Shown: positions 48,001 through 56,654, counted from the stretch's first letter. The stretch is 64,000 nt of DNA from Tetrapisispora phaffii CBS 4417 (GCF_000236905.1 NC_016533.1:62001-126000), one strand, 5' to 3'. Translations and numbers: made by a program. Notes: generated from the sequence alone by a model not told the origin.

Positions 48001-49780
48001 CAATAAAACCTTCGACATCATAGGAAACATCTAAAGCGTAATGAGAAACAACGAATTTAGTTTGTCCAAATCTTGGTTTAGAAAATACTTTATCAGTCGG
48101 TGGTTTATCTAAAGTTTGATATAATTTCTGTGTCCACGATTCATCTGAACCGGCTGGTAGTCTACTTTCTTCATCTAAAAGTGATAATATACCTAACTTG
48201 TTTTCGATTAAGTCAATGCAAGGTTGATTATCGTTGAATTCGATGAATGACCATTCGATTTCTTCTTTAACGTACTCTTCTTGTTCCAATTTGAAGACAT
48301 GCTGGTTAAATTCTTGTTGTAATTTTTCATTTGCATAATTAATACAAAATTGTTCAAAAGAATTTTTTTCAAAATGTTCAAAACCATATATATCCAAAAC
48401 ACCAATAAATGATTTAATTTTATCAGTAACATTTGGGTTACATAAAACTTCATTAATATTTTCAACAAGCCAATCGAATAAAGCGGAATAAATAAATTTT
48501 GCTACAGAATCTTTGGCAACAACAGCTTGAGCATAGTTTAAGTTTGAAATAATTTTTTCAGATCTTGTGGTAATTTGTTTTTTAGTTATCCATTTAGCGA
48601 AATTGAATGCATCAATGCCTAATAGATTACAAGCTATTTGTAAACTAGGTTCATCTGAGGATAAAGAAGCGTCTGTTCTTGTCTTTTTAACTTCGATATT
48701 ACCTATATGTAGAAGAGAGGCCAAAATTTTGAAAAGTTCTTGTTGAATATCTGGTGTTATACCAACTAAAGTTAAAGCGTCCACCGTTATTTTATATTCT
48801 TCGGCATCGTCGATACCTTGAATCGTAGTGTCACCACCTTGGTTCAAATAAAAGAAATCACTTGCATCAGTTAAACTGAAACTCTTTTTAGTCTCTTGTG
48901 ATAATCCACCTAACATTTGGTAAAAAATATGATAATTCCTTTCCGTTTTCGGTTGGTAGACCAATCTTGAACGTTCTAATAGATAAGTTCTCATTCTTGC
49001 ACCAATGATGGAAGTCTCATCATCGAACAAGATTTCCAAATATTTACCAAATCTTGATGAATTGTCATTTCTTGTTGTCTTTGCATTACCAAAGGCTTCC
49101 ATAATTGGGTTAGTCGCCAATATTCTTTCTTCGGTTTCCGACATTCCAATTTGATGTTTTATATCATCATTCATTGCTGAATGTTCTTCCTCTACGGAGG
49201 CAAAATATCTCATGATATATTTTGCAGAAACTGTTTTCCCTGCACCCGATTCACCTGAGACGACTATAGTCTGGTTCTGTTTATCGTTTTTCATCAGTCT
49301 GTATGCCTCTTCTGCGATTGCAAACAGATGTGGTTCTAGTTCACCTCTTCTCTTTCCTGCATACGCCTGGATCATCTCTTGAGAGTACAGTTGGTCGACC
49401 CTATCGAATGGGTTGGTTGCGATCAGAACTATACCCGAGTACGTGTATATGTTCAATTGGGAGTATCTCTGTTTGATTGCATGTAGCACTGCTGGCTCGT
49501 TCAAGTAGGAAAGAGAAGTCAGATCCTCTGTGGATTCCAAGATCGGAGGGTTTCTTAATAGAGGCAGGCTGCTTGCGCGATTGTCCCTGGCGCTGGCGTC
49601 GCTGGCATCTGCGTCCTCCCTGGTGAGAGAGTCAGTCACGATCTGGACAGTCTCGCCGTCCTCCAATTGCAATTCGAGATGGTACTTTCCATCCGCCAGA
49701 TCATTCTTAGTGATCTCACCGCCGATCCACCCAAGCGTCTCGTTCGGGTACCAGCAACGAGTGCCGACTTCATAAGACAT
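45050..49780 (-). CDS. MYO2: Class V myosin heavy chain
   Basis: Myo2 moves secretory vesicles, vacuoles, mitochondria and spindle-orientation cargo along actin cables. The product is 1576 aa, against 1574 aa in S. cerevisiae. Motor domain about 70-785, with P-loop GESGAGKT, switch region NDNSSRFGK and DIYGFEHFEKNSFEQ. About six IQ motifs run from roughly 785 to 930, a coiled coil follows (about 930-1110), and the globular tail runs from about 1150 to the end (PAWLTLPTTRRVVELVTQQ). The tail matches MYO2 rather than MYO4. The SH3-like N-terminus has roughly a dozen extra residues rich in Asp/Ala/Ser before SLPLLRNPP compared with S. cerevisiae. The ATG is preceded within 6 nt by a (CA)n repeat. 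Confidence 0.97.
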   Translation of the reverse strand: MSYEVGTRCWYPNETLGWIGGEITKNDLADGKYHLELQLEDGETVQIVTDSLTREDADASDASARDNRASSLPLLRNPPILESTEDLTSLSYLNEPAVLHAIKQRYSQLNIYTYSGIVLIATNPFDRVDQLYSQEMIQAYAGKRRGELEPHLFAIAEEAYRLMKNDKQNQTIVVSGESGAGKTVSAKYIMRYFASVEEEHSAMNDDIKHQIGMSETEERILATNPIMEAFGNAKTTRNDNSSRFGKYLEILFDDETSIIGARMRTYLLERSRLVYQPKTERNYHIFYQMLGGLSQETKKSFSLTDASDFFYLNQGGDTTIQGIDDAEEYKITVDALTLVGITPDIQQELFKILASLLHIGNIEVKKTRTDASLSSDEPSLQIACNLLGIDAFNFAKWITKKQITTRSEKIISNLNYAQAVVAKDSVAKFIYSALFDWLVENINEVLCNPNVTDKIKSFIGVLDIYGFEHFEKNSFEQFCINYANEKLQQEFNQHVFKLEQEEYVKEEIEWSFIEFNDNQPCIDLIENKLGILSLLDEESRLPAGSDESWTQKLYQTLDKPPTDKVFSKPRFGQTKFVVSHYALDVSYDVEGFIEKNRDTVSDGHLEVLKATKNETLLKILQSLDKNAEKVEEAKKDQKPAKVAGRAVQKKPTLGSMFKLSLIELMATINSTNVHYIRCIKPNNEKEAWKFDNLMVLSQLRACGVLETIRISCAGFPSRWTFNEFILRYYILISPNEWSTIFQQDTTEENIIDLCKKILAVTVKDTAKYQIGNTKIFFKAGMLAYLEKLRSEKMHQSSVLIQKKLRAKYYRKQYLEIKHSIYLFHSYAKGHATRNAVEREFQSEAAIKVQTLYRGHTVRSHVNGIISSIVRIQSKLRQQLLQKELYAKRELSAAVSIQSKIRTFKPRSSYVTTRRDTVVVQSLVRRKMAQRKLKELKKEAKSVNHLQEVSYKLENKVVELTENLAMKVRENKDMTEKIQNLQKSLNESANVKELLELQKSEHAKTLADTKSEYDGTISEFQKKLELSKQEVEETKKELEEMVTRHEQLKIEAMQQLEELNKTKQLLSESSTETTDLQGQVNSLKEEIARLQNSIKSGAIAVGAGAVATGASNFNATPRHSRRFNSQDGIIPDGVPPSPLNILSKTVSNGDDVKSTISTISKINDELFNLLNDTKVLNKEITEGLLRGFKVPETGVAIRLSQKEVLYPARILIIVLSDMWRLGLTKQSEGFLAEVLTTIQDVVRGLKGHNIIPGGAFWLTNVRELYSFVVFAQESIVNDESYNKDLNEEEYNEYVSLVTELREDFESLSYNIYNIWLKKLQKELQKKVIPAVILSEALPGFKNENTGFLPKIFGSTSEYTMDDVLTFFNNIYWCMKSFHVENDIFRDTVVTLLNYVDAICFNDLIMRRNFLSWKRGLQLNYNVTRLEEWCKTHHIPEGAQCLVHLIQTSKLLQLRKQNIADIKILCEICADLKPIQLQKLMSLYSTADYEQPISQEILNFVADKVKKEAATNPSNKSKLHADDIFLQVESGPFEDPFVGVETRQFGKIEAYIPAWLTLPTTRRVVELVTQQVTVQDTN

Positions 49781-49784
49781 GGTG

Positions 49785-49823
<39 letters not shown>

Positions 49824-50615
49824 GTGGAGTGTACAGCTGTATGTAGTCACCGCACCGCCCTTCTCTTATATACCCCACAACAGCAAGTCGCACCTCAGAG
49901 TTCCAAAGATCTGAACCAGTGATAGTTATTTCAGAATCGACTTGTTTAGAAATCGCCAAAAGCCACAAAAACAATGAAACACAAATTTTAAGAACAGCGC
50001 AAACCCGCTCCCCAAACACGAACGGACACGGACGCGTTCGGCCACGCGCAGGCTCGTGTCCGGGTCACACCGCGCAGCTCCTCGCTCGATCAGGCGACAC
50101 AAAACCAGCAATTGTGTCGCCGTATGTCAACGTGAGGCCGTTTGCAGCCGTTTGCAGCTGTTTGCGGCAGCTGTTTGCGGCACCAGCGAGCATAGATACT
50201 GAGGCCAGGAGTCAGTGTCAGCACCTGGGATGCTACCAGTTGTGAAGACAGATTGCAAGCAGCAGGCTTTAACAAGGTTCAAGATGGGAAGTCGCCTGTG
50301 GCGAGCGGATATATACAGGAATAGAATCTTACGACTGTTAAGTCTTAACGGTAACAACAATGTATAGTAGTGTCCTAATAGTGCCGCTTACACTGGGGGT
50401 ATAGGCGTATGGTGTACTTTTTAGTGCTAGTTTTGGTTGTGAAACTGATTATTTTTTATTATATAAAGATAGTAACTACAGTACACATAATGGGATCTCA
50501 GTTGAGGAAGTCTCTTTATGTATGCGACTCCATGAGCTAGTCCGTATCACAGCGCCCAATGAATGTTGCTGTTGTAGTAAATGTATCTTTAGACTCGGCC
50601 AGTACTAGTTCAACG
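49781..50615. promoter_or_regulatory. MYO2 upstream region, GC-rich
   Basis: It starts with a GT/CA microsatellite, then carries a GC-rich stretch at about 49,980-50,190. Inside this a perfect 10-bp inverted repeat (GGCGACACAA at 50093-50102 and TTGTGTCGCC at 50112-50121) is followed at about 50,142-50,182 by four tandem copies of a CCGTTTGCAG-like unit. Long ORFs here are chance products of the base composition. Confidence 0.5.
49787..49820. repeat. GT/CA dinucleotide microsatellite in the MYO2 leader
   Basis: About 17 GT units on the plus strand, so CA repeats in the MYO2 mRNA leader, ending 6 nt before the start codon. Confidence 0.95.
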
Positions 50616-51022
50616 TATGGAGAAACAAGCTTATGTTGGTTAGTACCAACATCTAAGCTAGTGCCGTTAGACACGTTAGTTGCTCTAGTATAGTCCATCT
50701 TCGTAATAGTTAAATAATCGATTGGTTTCTTTATTAATATATTTAGTACAAATCTATATAGAGTTAGATGTCCTCTTAATATATAAATTATCTCATACTT
50801 GAATAAACACAGTACGTGTTCAGTCGTTCTCCTAAGGTCTTAGGTGTTGTATTGTACATCTGTGTTTACCACGTAGTTATTTACATTGTAGTATAAAGTT
50901 TTCATCTACCATTTGAAAAATTGTTCCAGAACCTTCTATCCAATTAGTAAGTCATCAATTGGTTCTGGACTCAAGGTGTCATAAACACTTAGTCTGTCAC
51001 ATACACTACAATAATTCTGACA
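50616..51022 (-). mobile_element. Solo LTR, family B (diverged copy)
   Basis: This 407-bp sequence aligns along its whole length with the two family B LTRs at 59,510 and 59,994. On the minus strand it starts TGTCAGAATTATTGTAGTG. The other end has mutated from TCCACA to CTCCATA. It is more diverged than the other two and lacks a matching target-site duplication, so it is older or rearranged. No internal retrotransposon sequence adjoins it. Confidence 0.8.
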
Positions 51023-51260
51023 CTGACAGTATTTTAGTTACTACACGTTAACCTTTAATAAACTGTAGCCGAAATTTATTACTTAATAAACAGATATAAA
51101 TTCAATTAAATGTATGCAAAAGGTTATTGGTATGTACAAAGTTATGATCTACAGAGATGTTTTTTAATTAGTTTTAATAATTATTGAGCAATTGTTTCTA
51201 TATTTTTACTTATTTTTTTGTGACGTCTGACTTTAAAGGTAAAAATCCTTTTCTATTCAC

Positions 51261-51338
51261 TTCATTCTAAGTAATATTGATTGAGCCAGTTAGTTGCTCA
51301 GACTACTTGAGTCAATCAATGTGATTTAAAGGGAATGA
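51261..51338. repeat. Hairpin repeat H1
   Basis: Imperfect inverted repeat with arms of about 25 nt (core ATTGATTGA at 51276-51284, TCAATCAAT at 51312-51320, outer arms TTCATTC and GAATGAA). It resembles H2 at 51,702 in sequence as well as in form. Confidence 0.75.
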
Positions 51339-51410
51339 ATTTTGTTATTTTATTTTATTTTAATTTATTTTAATTTATTTTGTTTTATTTTATTTTATTT
51401 TATTTTATAA
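51338..51410. repeat. TTTTA pentanucleotide microsatellite
   Basis: About 14 units of TTTTA/TTTAA with single-base variants, directly after hairpin H1. Confidence 0.9.
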
Positions 51411-51617
51411 CCACTATAATAATATTGTTTTGCAAATGGTATAGACTCAATGAGGAAAAATATTAATAACGGATTTAATTGAAGGGTTGTTTGGTATTGA
51501 ATTTAATTGCTGGTATGTTAAGGTGCATAAACAGAGTTTGATAGAAAAATGGAATGGGTATTCTTATTAGCATCATATATTGTTAAAAAAATATCGTGAC
51601 CTGTCGTAGTAAAGATA

Positions 51618-51667
51618 ACATTGACTGACCCAATTAACCTGAACAACTTCTTGGTTCAGTCAATATT
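51618..51667. repeat. Hairpin repeat H3
   Basis: Inverted repeat with ATTGACTGA at 51620-51628 and TCAGTCAAT at 51656-51664. Compared with H1 and H2, both arms differ at the same pair (T-A replaced by C-G), so pairing is kept. Confidence 0.7.
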
Positions 51668-51701
51668 CTTTAGAACGAATGTGGAACGATCCTTTTCTTT
51701 T

Positions 51702-51780
51702 GATTCCCTTTAAATAACATTGATTGAATCATTTAGTTGATCAGGCTAATTGAGTCAATCAATGTGATTTAATGCGAATC
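51702..51780. repeat. Hairpin repeat H2, just 3' of the unknown gene
   Basis: Inverted repeat with arms of 26 nt (51702-51727 and 51755-51780), including a perfect 11-nt core ACATTGATTGA/TCAATCAATGT. The outer end is 8 nt past the stop codon of the 618-aa gene. Confidence 0.8.
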
Positions 51781-51788
51781 TACAACAA

Positions 51789-53645
51789 TTAATGTGCTAG
51801 CTTCATACATACATGGCCAACAGCACATTGAAGCAACTTTGGAAATGGTTCCACCTTTTCTATAACGTCTGTTAACATATCACCAATTAATTCGCATACT
51901 AATAAACCGTTATCTAAAACCTCATCGGTTGTTTTTTGGAGTTGATATAATATCCACTCTTTTTTGTTATTTCTTTTAATGAATTTTCTAAAATTATATT
52001 TTGTTCTTTTAATTATTTGAATAAATCTTTCATGTATAGTTATAGGTTCTATATTTCTATAGTAATATGACATATCCACTTCAGACTCATCACAATAGCA
52101 GCATTTTGGGCAGCAATAATTAGTGGTAGCTCTGTTTTCCACTTCACGATTTTTATTTTTAGACTTCTTGTTATTTAAGTTTTCTGAATTAACAGGTTGA
52201 ACTGGATCCAATACCTGTTTTTCTTGAACATCTACTAAAGTAGTTGTTTGTTTCTTCGTTTGCTCTGACTCAAGGATATCACTACCAGATGAATGTCTAC
52301 TAAACGCTCCTTTAGGTTCACAATATTCTTCATCATAAGTATCTTTTTGAAAAATTCTCATGTGTTCTGGTTCAGTGAATGCATTATCGTTGATTTTACT
52401 CTTGTTATTAAGTAATGCGATTTTTTCCTCTCTTATTCTGGCTCTTAATATGGGTGTATATGGATTTATACAGTTTGTATAGTCACGATGGCTTCCAGCT
52501 TTTCTTTCTGAGCTGTCATTTTTTACTCGACTCTCATATACGGAGTCGTCACAGAACCCTGAAATATGTTTAGACACAACTGGGTACGAGTGAGTTTCGC
52601 TGGCTGTAGTTAGTATTGGTTGCTCTTGGAATAGACATGTATCAATTGATGCTTGTCTTACGCTAAGTTCTGCTTCTAATTCTTGAACATTATTACTCGA
52701 ATAGTAACTGCTATAAACAGTACTAGTTTCCACATGCTCATTATTGTAGTCATAATTCTCACCACTATTTTTCCTATAATTATCATCAAGCCTTTTATAC
52801 TCATGTCTATAGTCCCAAGGAGGTGACGGAATGTTGTGATTTCCGTCGTTTATAGGTGTTAGACAATCACTGACGGATAAAGAGCCAACGTCAACAATGT
52901 CAATTTTTATAGGAAGATATTCTAATTTTTCAGATTCATATATTGAATCGTCACTGTATGTGTTTTCTAAAACTTCAGGCTCGGGTTGCACTAGGCCTGG
53001 ATATTCCGACACTTCAGATGCCTCGCTCTTACCTTTAAAGACAGTTTTGAACCAGTTTTTGGATCTAGTATTTCTCAACGAACCATTTCCTGTGCTTGCT
53101 GTTTTCTCGACTTTACCCTGGCTATATCTTGTGTATTCTACTTCAATAATTTTAGATTTAGGAGTTTCTTCGTATTTTCTGTTACAAATTGACTCAGGAA
53201 GTACAGTGGCGTGGAAAGATTCTGTTTGGTGAGAAGAATTCTGAGACTGTTCCTTTCCACTTCTCTTATCAAATAGTCTAGTGAACCATGGAGATGGCTT
53301 TGTTATGGAAGATTTATCCGTATATAGCGAACTATCAAAGCTATCATAGCTATCGTCCACGTTAATATTTTTTTCGAACATATTTTTAAACCTGGCGCTC
53401 CATGAATTTGTGACGCTCGAAGCGTCGGAGTTGTTCGTTAAGACAATATTATTATTGAATGCACTTCTAGATTGTATAGCTTCTAGGTTTGAACCACAAC
53501 GATTGTTAGTAAGATTATCAATATATTGGGATAACTCCAACTTTGCGTAATTATTTGAAGAAGAGTTATCGGAGTTGTTGTCATAGGAATAATTATCCCA
53601 GTTTGATGACATGGCAGCACTTGAAGTTTGAATAAGAACTGTCAT
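51789..53645 (-). CDS. Unrecognised 618-aa protein
   Basis: I do not recognise this protein. The N-terminal half is rich in Ser, Asn, Asp and Tyr and probably disordered. It has three related short segments: SWSARFKNMFEKN, SPWFTRLFDKRS and KNWFKTVFKGKS, each an aromatic-basic-(L/M/V)F pattern near residues 82, 113 and 195. Near residue 510 is a cysteine cluster NYCCPKCCYCDES, possibly a metal site. The last 95 residues look folded (HERFIQIIKRTKYNFRKF, then EWILYQLQKTTDEVLDNGLL). No transmembrane segment or signal peptide is evident, which argues against FRT1/FRT2, the S. cerevisiae neighbours of MYO2/MYO4. ATG at 53645 is the first; 53612 is an alternative. It lies at a synteny breakpoint, flanked by LTRs. 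Confidence 0.7.
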   Translation of the reverse strand: MTVLIQTSSAAMSSNWDNYSYDNNSDNSSSNNYAKLELSQYIDNLTNNRCGSNLEAIQSRSAFNNNIVLTNNSDASSVTNSWSARFKNMFEKNINVDDSYDSFDSSLYTDKSSITKPSPWFTRLFDKRSGKEQSQNSSHQTESFHATVLPESICNRKYEETPKSKIIEVEYTRYSQGKVEKTASTGNGSLRNTRSKNWFKTVFKGKSEASEVSEYPGLVQPEPEVLENTYSDDSIYESEKLEYLPIKIDIVDVGSLSVSDCLTPINDGNHNIPSPPWDYRHEYKRLDDNYRKNSGENYDYNNEHVETSTVYSSYYSSNNVQELEAELSVRQASIDTCLFQEQPILTTASETHSYPVVSKHISGFCDDSVYESRVKNDSSERKAGSHRDYTNCINPYTPILRARIREEKIALLNNKSKINDNAFTEPEHMRIFQKDTYDEEYCEPKGAFSRHSSGSDILESEQTKKQTTTLVDVQEKQVLDPVQPVNSENLNNKKSKNKNREVENRATTNYCCPKCCYCDESEVDMSYYYRNIEPITIHERFIQIIKRTKYNFRKFIKRNNKKEWILYQLQKTTDEVLDNGLLVCELIGDMLTDVIEKVEPFPKLLQCAVGHVCMKLAH

Positions 53646-54398
53646 GATTGATAGTGCTTATTGTTTGAGGTTTTTTCGAAAGGTTTATAAATATAAATGT
53701 TGACTACGTAAAGTATTTTTTATATCTATAATTTTTTATGTAGAAGAACTATAATAAATAAAATAAATTTAATAAAATACACATAATAAATAAACAATAC
53801 AGGAAATGTAGTGAATTAGTAACAAAAGTATAAATCAAATAAAGTCAATTGACATCCCTTTTTATACCAAATATTTTTCTAATCTGGTTTTAATGACACT
53901 TGAATGCCACAAACTATTTTCATTCAAAACTAGATCAAGAGAACCGTTCTTGATCAAGTTACCTGATAGTATTGGTATCCACAAAATGAGTTCTCACAGT
54001 AATTGTGCTTCCAACTTACCTTGTGGCGTTTTATGTGACAGATAGTTTGACGGCATCCTTTTATCCAGTTGATGTCAAAAGATTCTATGGTTAATATATA
54101 GTGAAGGTAAGGACACAATAACATGTGGAATATAGTCTCACCTTTTAGAACACACTTTAAATAGCTTATGAGTCTAGACCTATTTAGTATGGTAATAATT
54201 GATGGCAGCTGTACATGTTAATTTTGTGAAATCTGATTATTACAAAAAACAACGACAGACACATATTGCAGCGTCAAAAGGATAGCTTAATGGAGGTAAA
54301 GTTAAACTGAAAAACACAATTCCTAAATTCACAGATATATTCTTGTTGCTTCTTTTTGTTGATATTATCCCTTTAATATATAAACAAAAGGCTGATGT
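53646..54398. other. Intergenic region upstream of the unknown gene
   Basis: AT-rich, 753 bp. A short inverted repeat GATCAAGA/TCTTGATC at about 53,936-53,959 is the only structure I note. No gene seen. Confidence 0.4.
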
Positions 54399-54749
54399 TA
54401 CTCAATAGATGAATTCATTGCTTTAATATATTAAAATGTGGTTAAATTATATACTCTATAATTAGATTAATCTCTCTGGTCTCTTGGACCTGGATCAATG
54501 AATTGTTAACTATTGATTACCGGGTTTATATATACATAATATTTCAATCTGCCGTTCTGTCCAACGAGACGACGTCGTCGAGTTGAACACGTACGGCAGG
54601 CTGATGGCTCTACAGTACTATTTATGCATTAGAAATTCTGCTATTACATTCTTGCAGGCACTATTGTTTCAGTTTTACAACAATAGTCTCCTAAAGAGGT
54701 AATATCTGGTATCGTATAGTCACTTATACGACCAGTGACATTTCCAACA
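54399..54749 (-). mobile_element. Solo LTR, family A, upstream of tRNA-Leu
   Basis: A 351-bp sequence that on the minus strand starts TGTTGGAAATGTCACTGG, the TGTTGGAA start common to Ty1/copia-type yeast LTRs. It aligns over its length with 60,672-61,023. On the minus strand it has a TATATATAAACC box and, near its 3' end, an ATG beginning a short frame (MNSSIE), as expected where gag starts inside the LTR. It ends 87 bp upstream of the tRNA-Leu gene. No clear target-site duplication. Confidence 0.85.
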
Positions 54750-54836
54750 TATTCAACTTGGTATCGCAGCTGCTGTCGTTTCTTTATCTTGAGTAGTTTT
54801 GTACACTCTCTTTCAGCATCTTCCATAACAATTAGC

Positions 54837-54955
54837 GGTTGTTTGGCCGAGCGGTCTAAGGCGCCTGATTCAAGTATTGGTTTATTTGGCTACAGTTACA
54901 CTGTGGGAATACTCAGGTATCGTAAGATGCAAGAGTTCGAATCTCTTAGCAACCA
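54837..54955 (+). tRNA. tL(CAA): tRNA-Leu(CAA) with intron
   Basis: It starts GGTTGTTTGGCCGAGCGGTC and ends CTTAGCAACCA, almost identical to the S. cerevisiae gene. The A box GGCCGAGCGGTC and B box GAGTTCGAATC are intact, and a type II variable arm is present. The anticodon CAA is at 54871-54873; a 37-nt intron spans about 54875-54911. A family A LTR lies just upstream, the usual insertion zone for tRNA-targeted yeast retrotransposons. Confidence 0.97.
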
Positions 54956-55571
54956 TTAATTATTTTTTGTTTTTACTCTAAACAGCTACTTGTGATATAA
55001 GTCAATCAAGATGAACTACACCTTAGTTAGTTTAAAGTACAGTTGCATTGTCAATACCCAGCTTCAATTTTCTTGGAGTCCCATCAATGGTTTCATCAAT
55101 TTTTTACGTTCCAGAGGGGTGATTCTACTGTCTGAAGTAACAGTGGAAGCACGTCTGTTCCCGCTGTCCTGTCTCGTTAGTGTTACGTTGTTCGTTTGAC
55201 TGTTTATTAAACAAAGTTACGTTACGCATGCATGTAAATATTGACATTTCCATTGTGACGACAAAAATGTAAATAAAGCAGACGCGGGTATACACGGCGA
55301 TGAGGTCTGTCGTTTATAGGTTCGTCAGACTAAAGGTATAACTTATTTTGGTTAATCAGTTAAATTATAAGACTTGGAACCCTGTATAACAATACCATGG
55401 GTGCGTTGGGTATTAAACATGTAAGATAACGAATGGATTATCAATTTATTGATATATAAAGAACAGTAGTTTCATCGATATTGATGTCGAATTGGAATTG
55501 AATTCTTGGACCTTGCATCACAGAAAATTAAACATACAATTAAACTAACTTTACGCACTATATAAACAATA
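54956..55571. promoter_or_regulatory. Upstream region of the RNR2 paralogue
   Basis: A 616-bp spacer between tRNA-Leu and the RNR4-like gene. It includes GACGCGGG near 55,284 (MCB-like, weak) and a PAC-like GCGATGAG near 55,298. I could not find a convincing Crt1/Rfx1 X-box by eye. Confidence 0.35.
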
Positions 55572-56654
55572 ATGACTGGTGATAAAAACTTTGAAACGGT
55601 CTTAAAAGAGCTAGAAGCAAAACATCGTGAATTTCTTAACAAGCACTCAGAACATCGTCATGAAATATTGGAAAGACAAAAAGATGAAACTATATTGTTT
55701 GAGAATAAACGTAGATTCGTCCTATTTCCAATTAGGTTCCATGAAATATTTGATGCATACAAGAAACGTGAAGCCCTCTTCTGGACTGCCGAAGAGATTG
55801 ACCTGAAACAAGATTGCGTCGACTGGGAAGATAAGTTAGGTGATAAAGAGAAACATTCTATGAAGAGAGTTCTTGCCGTATTTGCTGCATCGGTCTTATC
55901 AGAACTTAAGTTAACTGAAACACTTTCTGCAGAAGTTCAAACACCGGAAGCTAAATGTTTTTATGGCTTTCAAATCATGGTTGATAACGTTCATGAAGAA
56001 GTATACTCTTTAGTTATTGATTCCTTTGTCACAAATAAAGACGAATTGGAAGTGATGTTTGATGGAATCGAGGAAGATGAAATTAGTCAGGAAAAGATTG
56101 CATTTGCCAAAAGGTGGTTCGATGTTAGCAATGCGTTATTCGGTGAAAAATTAGTAGCATTTGCTGCAATTCAAAGTTTGTTTTCTCTGAATTCATATGC
56201 TTCTCTGTTCTCAATGCAAAAAAGGAGACTTTTACCAGGTTTGAGTAAGGCAAACGTAACGATGTTTAAGGATCACTCTATCCGTACAGAGTTTCAATTT
56301 TTGATGTTCAATCATCTAAAAAATAAAATTAATAAAGAAATCGTTCAGAGGATTGTAATTGAAGCAGTCAACATTGAAAAACGTGCACTAAGAAAAAATT
56401 CAATGAGTTTCAAACAGCTAGGTTTAGATATTAAACTAATGGAGGAACTAATTGAATATGTCGCCGATATCATTTTAGAAGGTTTTGGAAATGATAAATT
56501 CCATAAAACATCAAATCCATACGACTTTATCGATACAGACAGTTTCCCAAATGCTTGTTATTCCTTCCAAAAAAAGATTGCACATATGAACAAACCAACA
56601 ATCGATGAACCAAATACCGACATAAGTAACTTCTCATTCAATGACGATTTTTAG
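55572..56654 (+). CDS. RNR4: Ribonucleotide reductase small-subunit paralogue lacking most iron ligands
   Basis: Homologous to RNR2 along its length but with a degenerate metal site, so a beta-prime (Rnr4-type) subunit is the likely role; the symbol is given on that basis and orthology with S. cerevisiae RNR4 is unproven. The product is 360 aa. Aligned to the RNR2 product at 57,408, the ligand Asp146 is Val108, Glu177 is Asp138, His180 is kept (His141), Glu240 is Gln201, Glu274 is His235 and His277 is Arg238. The tyrosyl-radical position is Tyr145. S. cerevisiae Rnr4 lost a partly different set. The C-terminal tail NFSFNDDF, which docks on the large subunit, is kept. It lies in tandem 753 bp upstream of RNR2. 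Confidence 0.85.
   Translation: MTGDKNFETVLKELEAKHREFLNKHSEHRHEILERQKDETILFENKRRFVLFPIRFHEIFDAYKKREALFWTAEEIDLKQDCVDWEDKLGDKEKHSMKRVLAVFAASVLSELKLTETLSAEVQTPEAKCFYGFQIMVDNVHEEVYSLVIDSFVTNKDELEVMFDGIEEDEISQEKIAFAKRWFDVSNALFGEKLVAFAAIQSLFSLNSYASLFSMQKRRLLPGLSKANVTMFKDHSIRTEFQFLMFNHLKNKINKEIVQRIVIEAVNIEKRALRKNSMSFKQLGLDIKLMEELIEYVADIILEGFGNDKFHKTSNPYDFIDTDSFPNACYSFQKKIAHMNKPTIDEPNTDISNFSFNDDF

Noticed and set aside
45050..49780. Assignment of the myosin V gene to MYO4
   Set aside because: Length, IQ/coiled-coil layout and globular tail follow MYO2; MYO4 is shorter and has a different tail.
49636..50360. Overlapping ORFs of 60-130 aa on both strands upstream of MYO2
   Set aside because: They arise from the GC-rich stretch and the GT repeat (His-Thr runs), with no conserved pattern.
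51789..53645. Assignment of the 618-aa gene to FRT1/FRT2, the S. cerevisiae neighbours of MYO2/MYO4
   Set aside because: Orientation relative to MYO2 is wrong and the C-terminus lacks the tail-anchor transmembrane segment of Frt1/Frt2.
54644..54826. 60-aa minus-strand ORF overlapping the family A LTR
   Set aside because: Starts in flanking DNA next to tRNA-Leu and reads into LTR sequence in the wrong place for gag.
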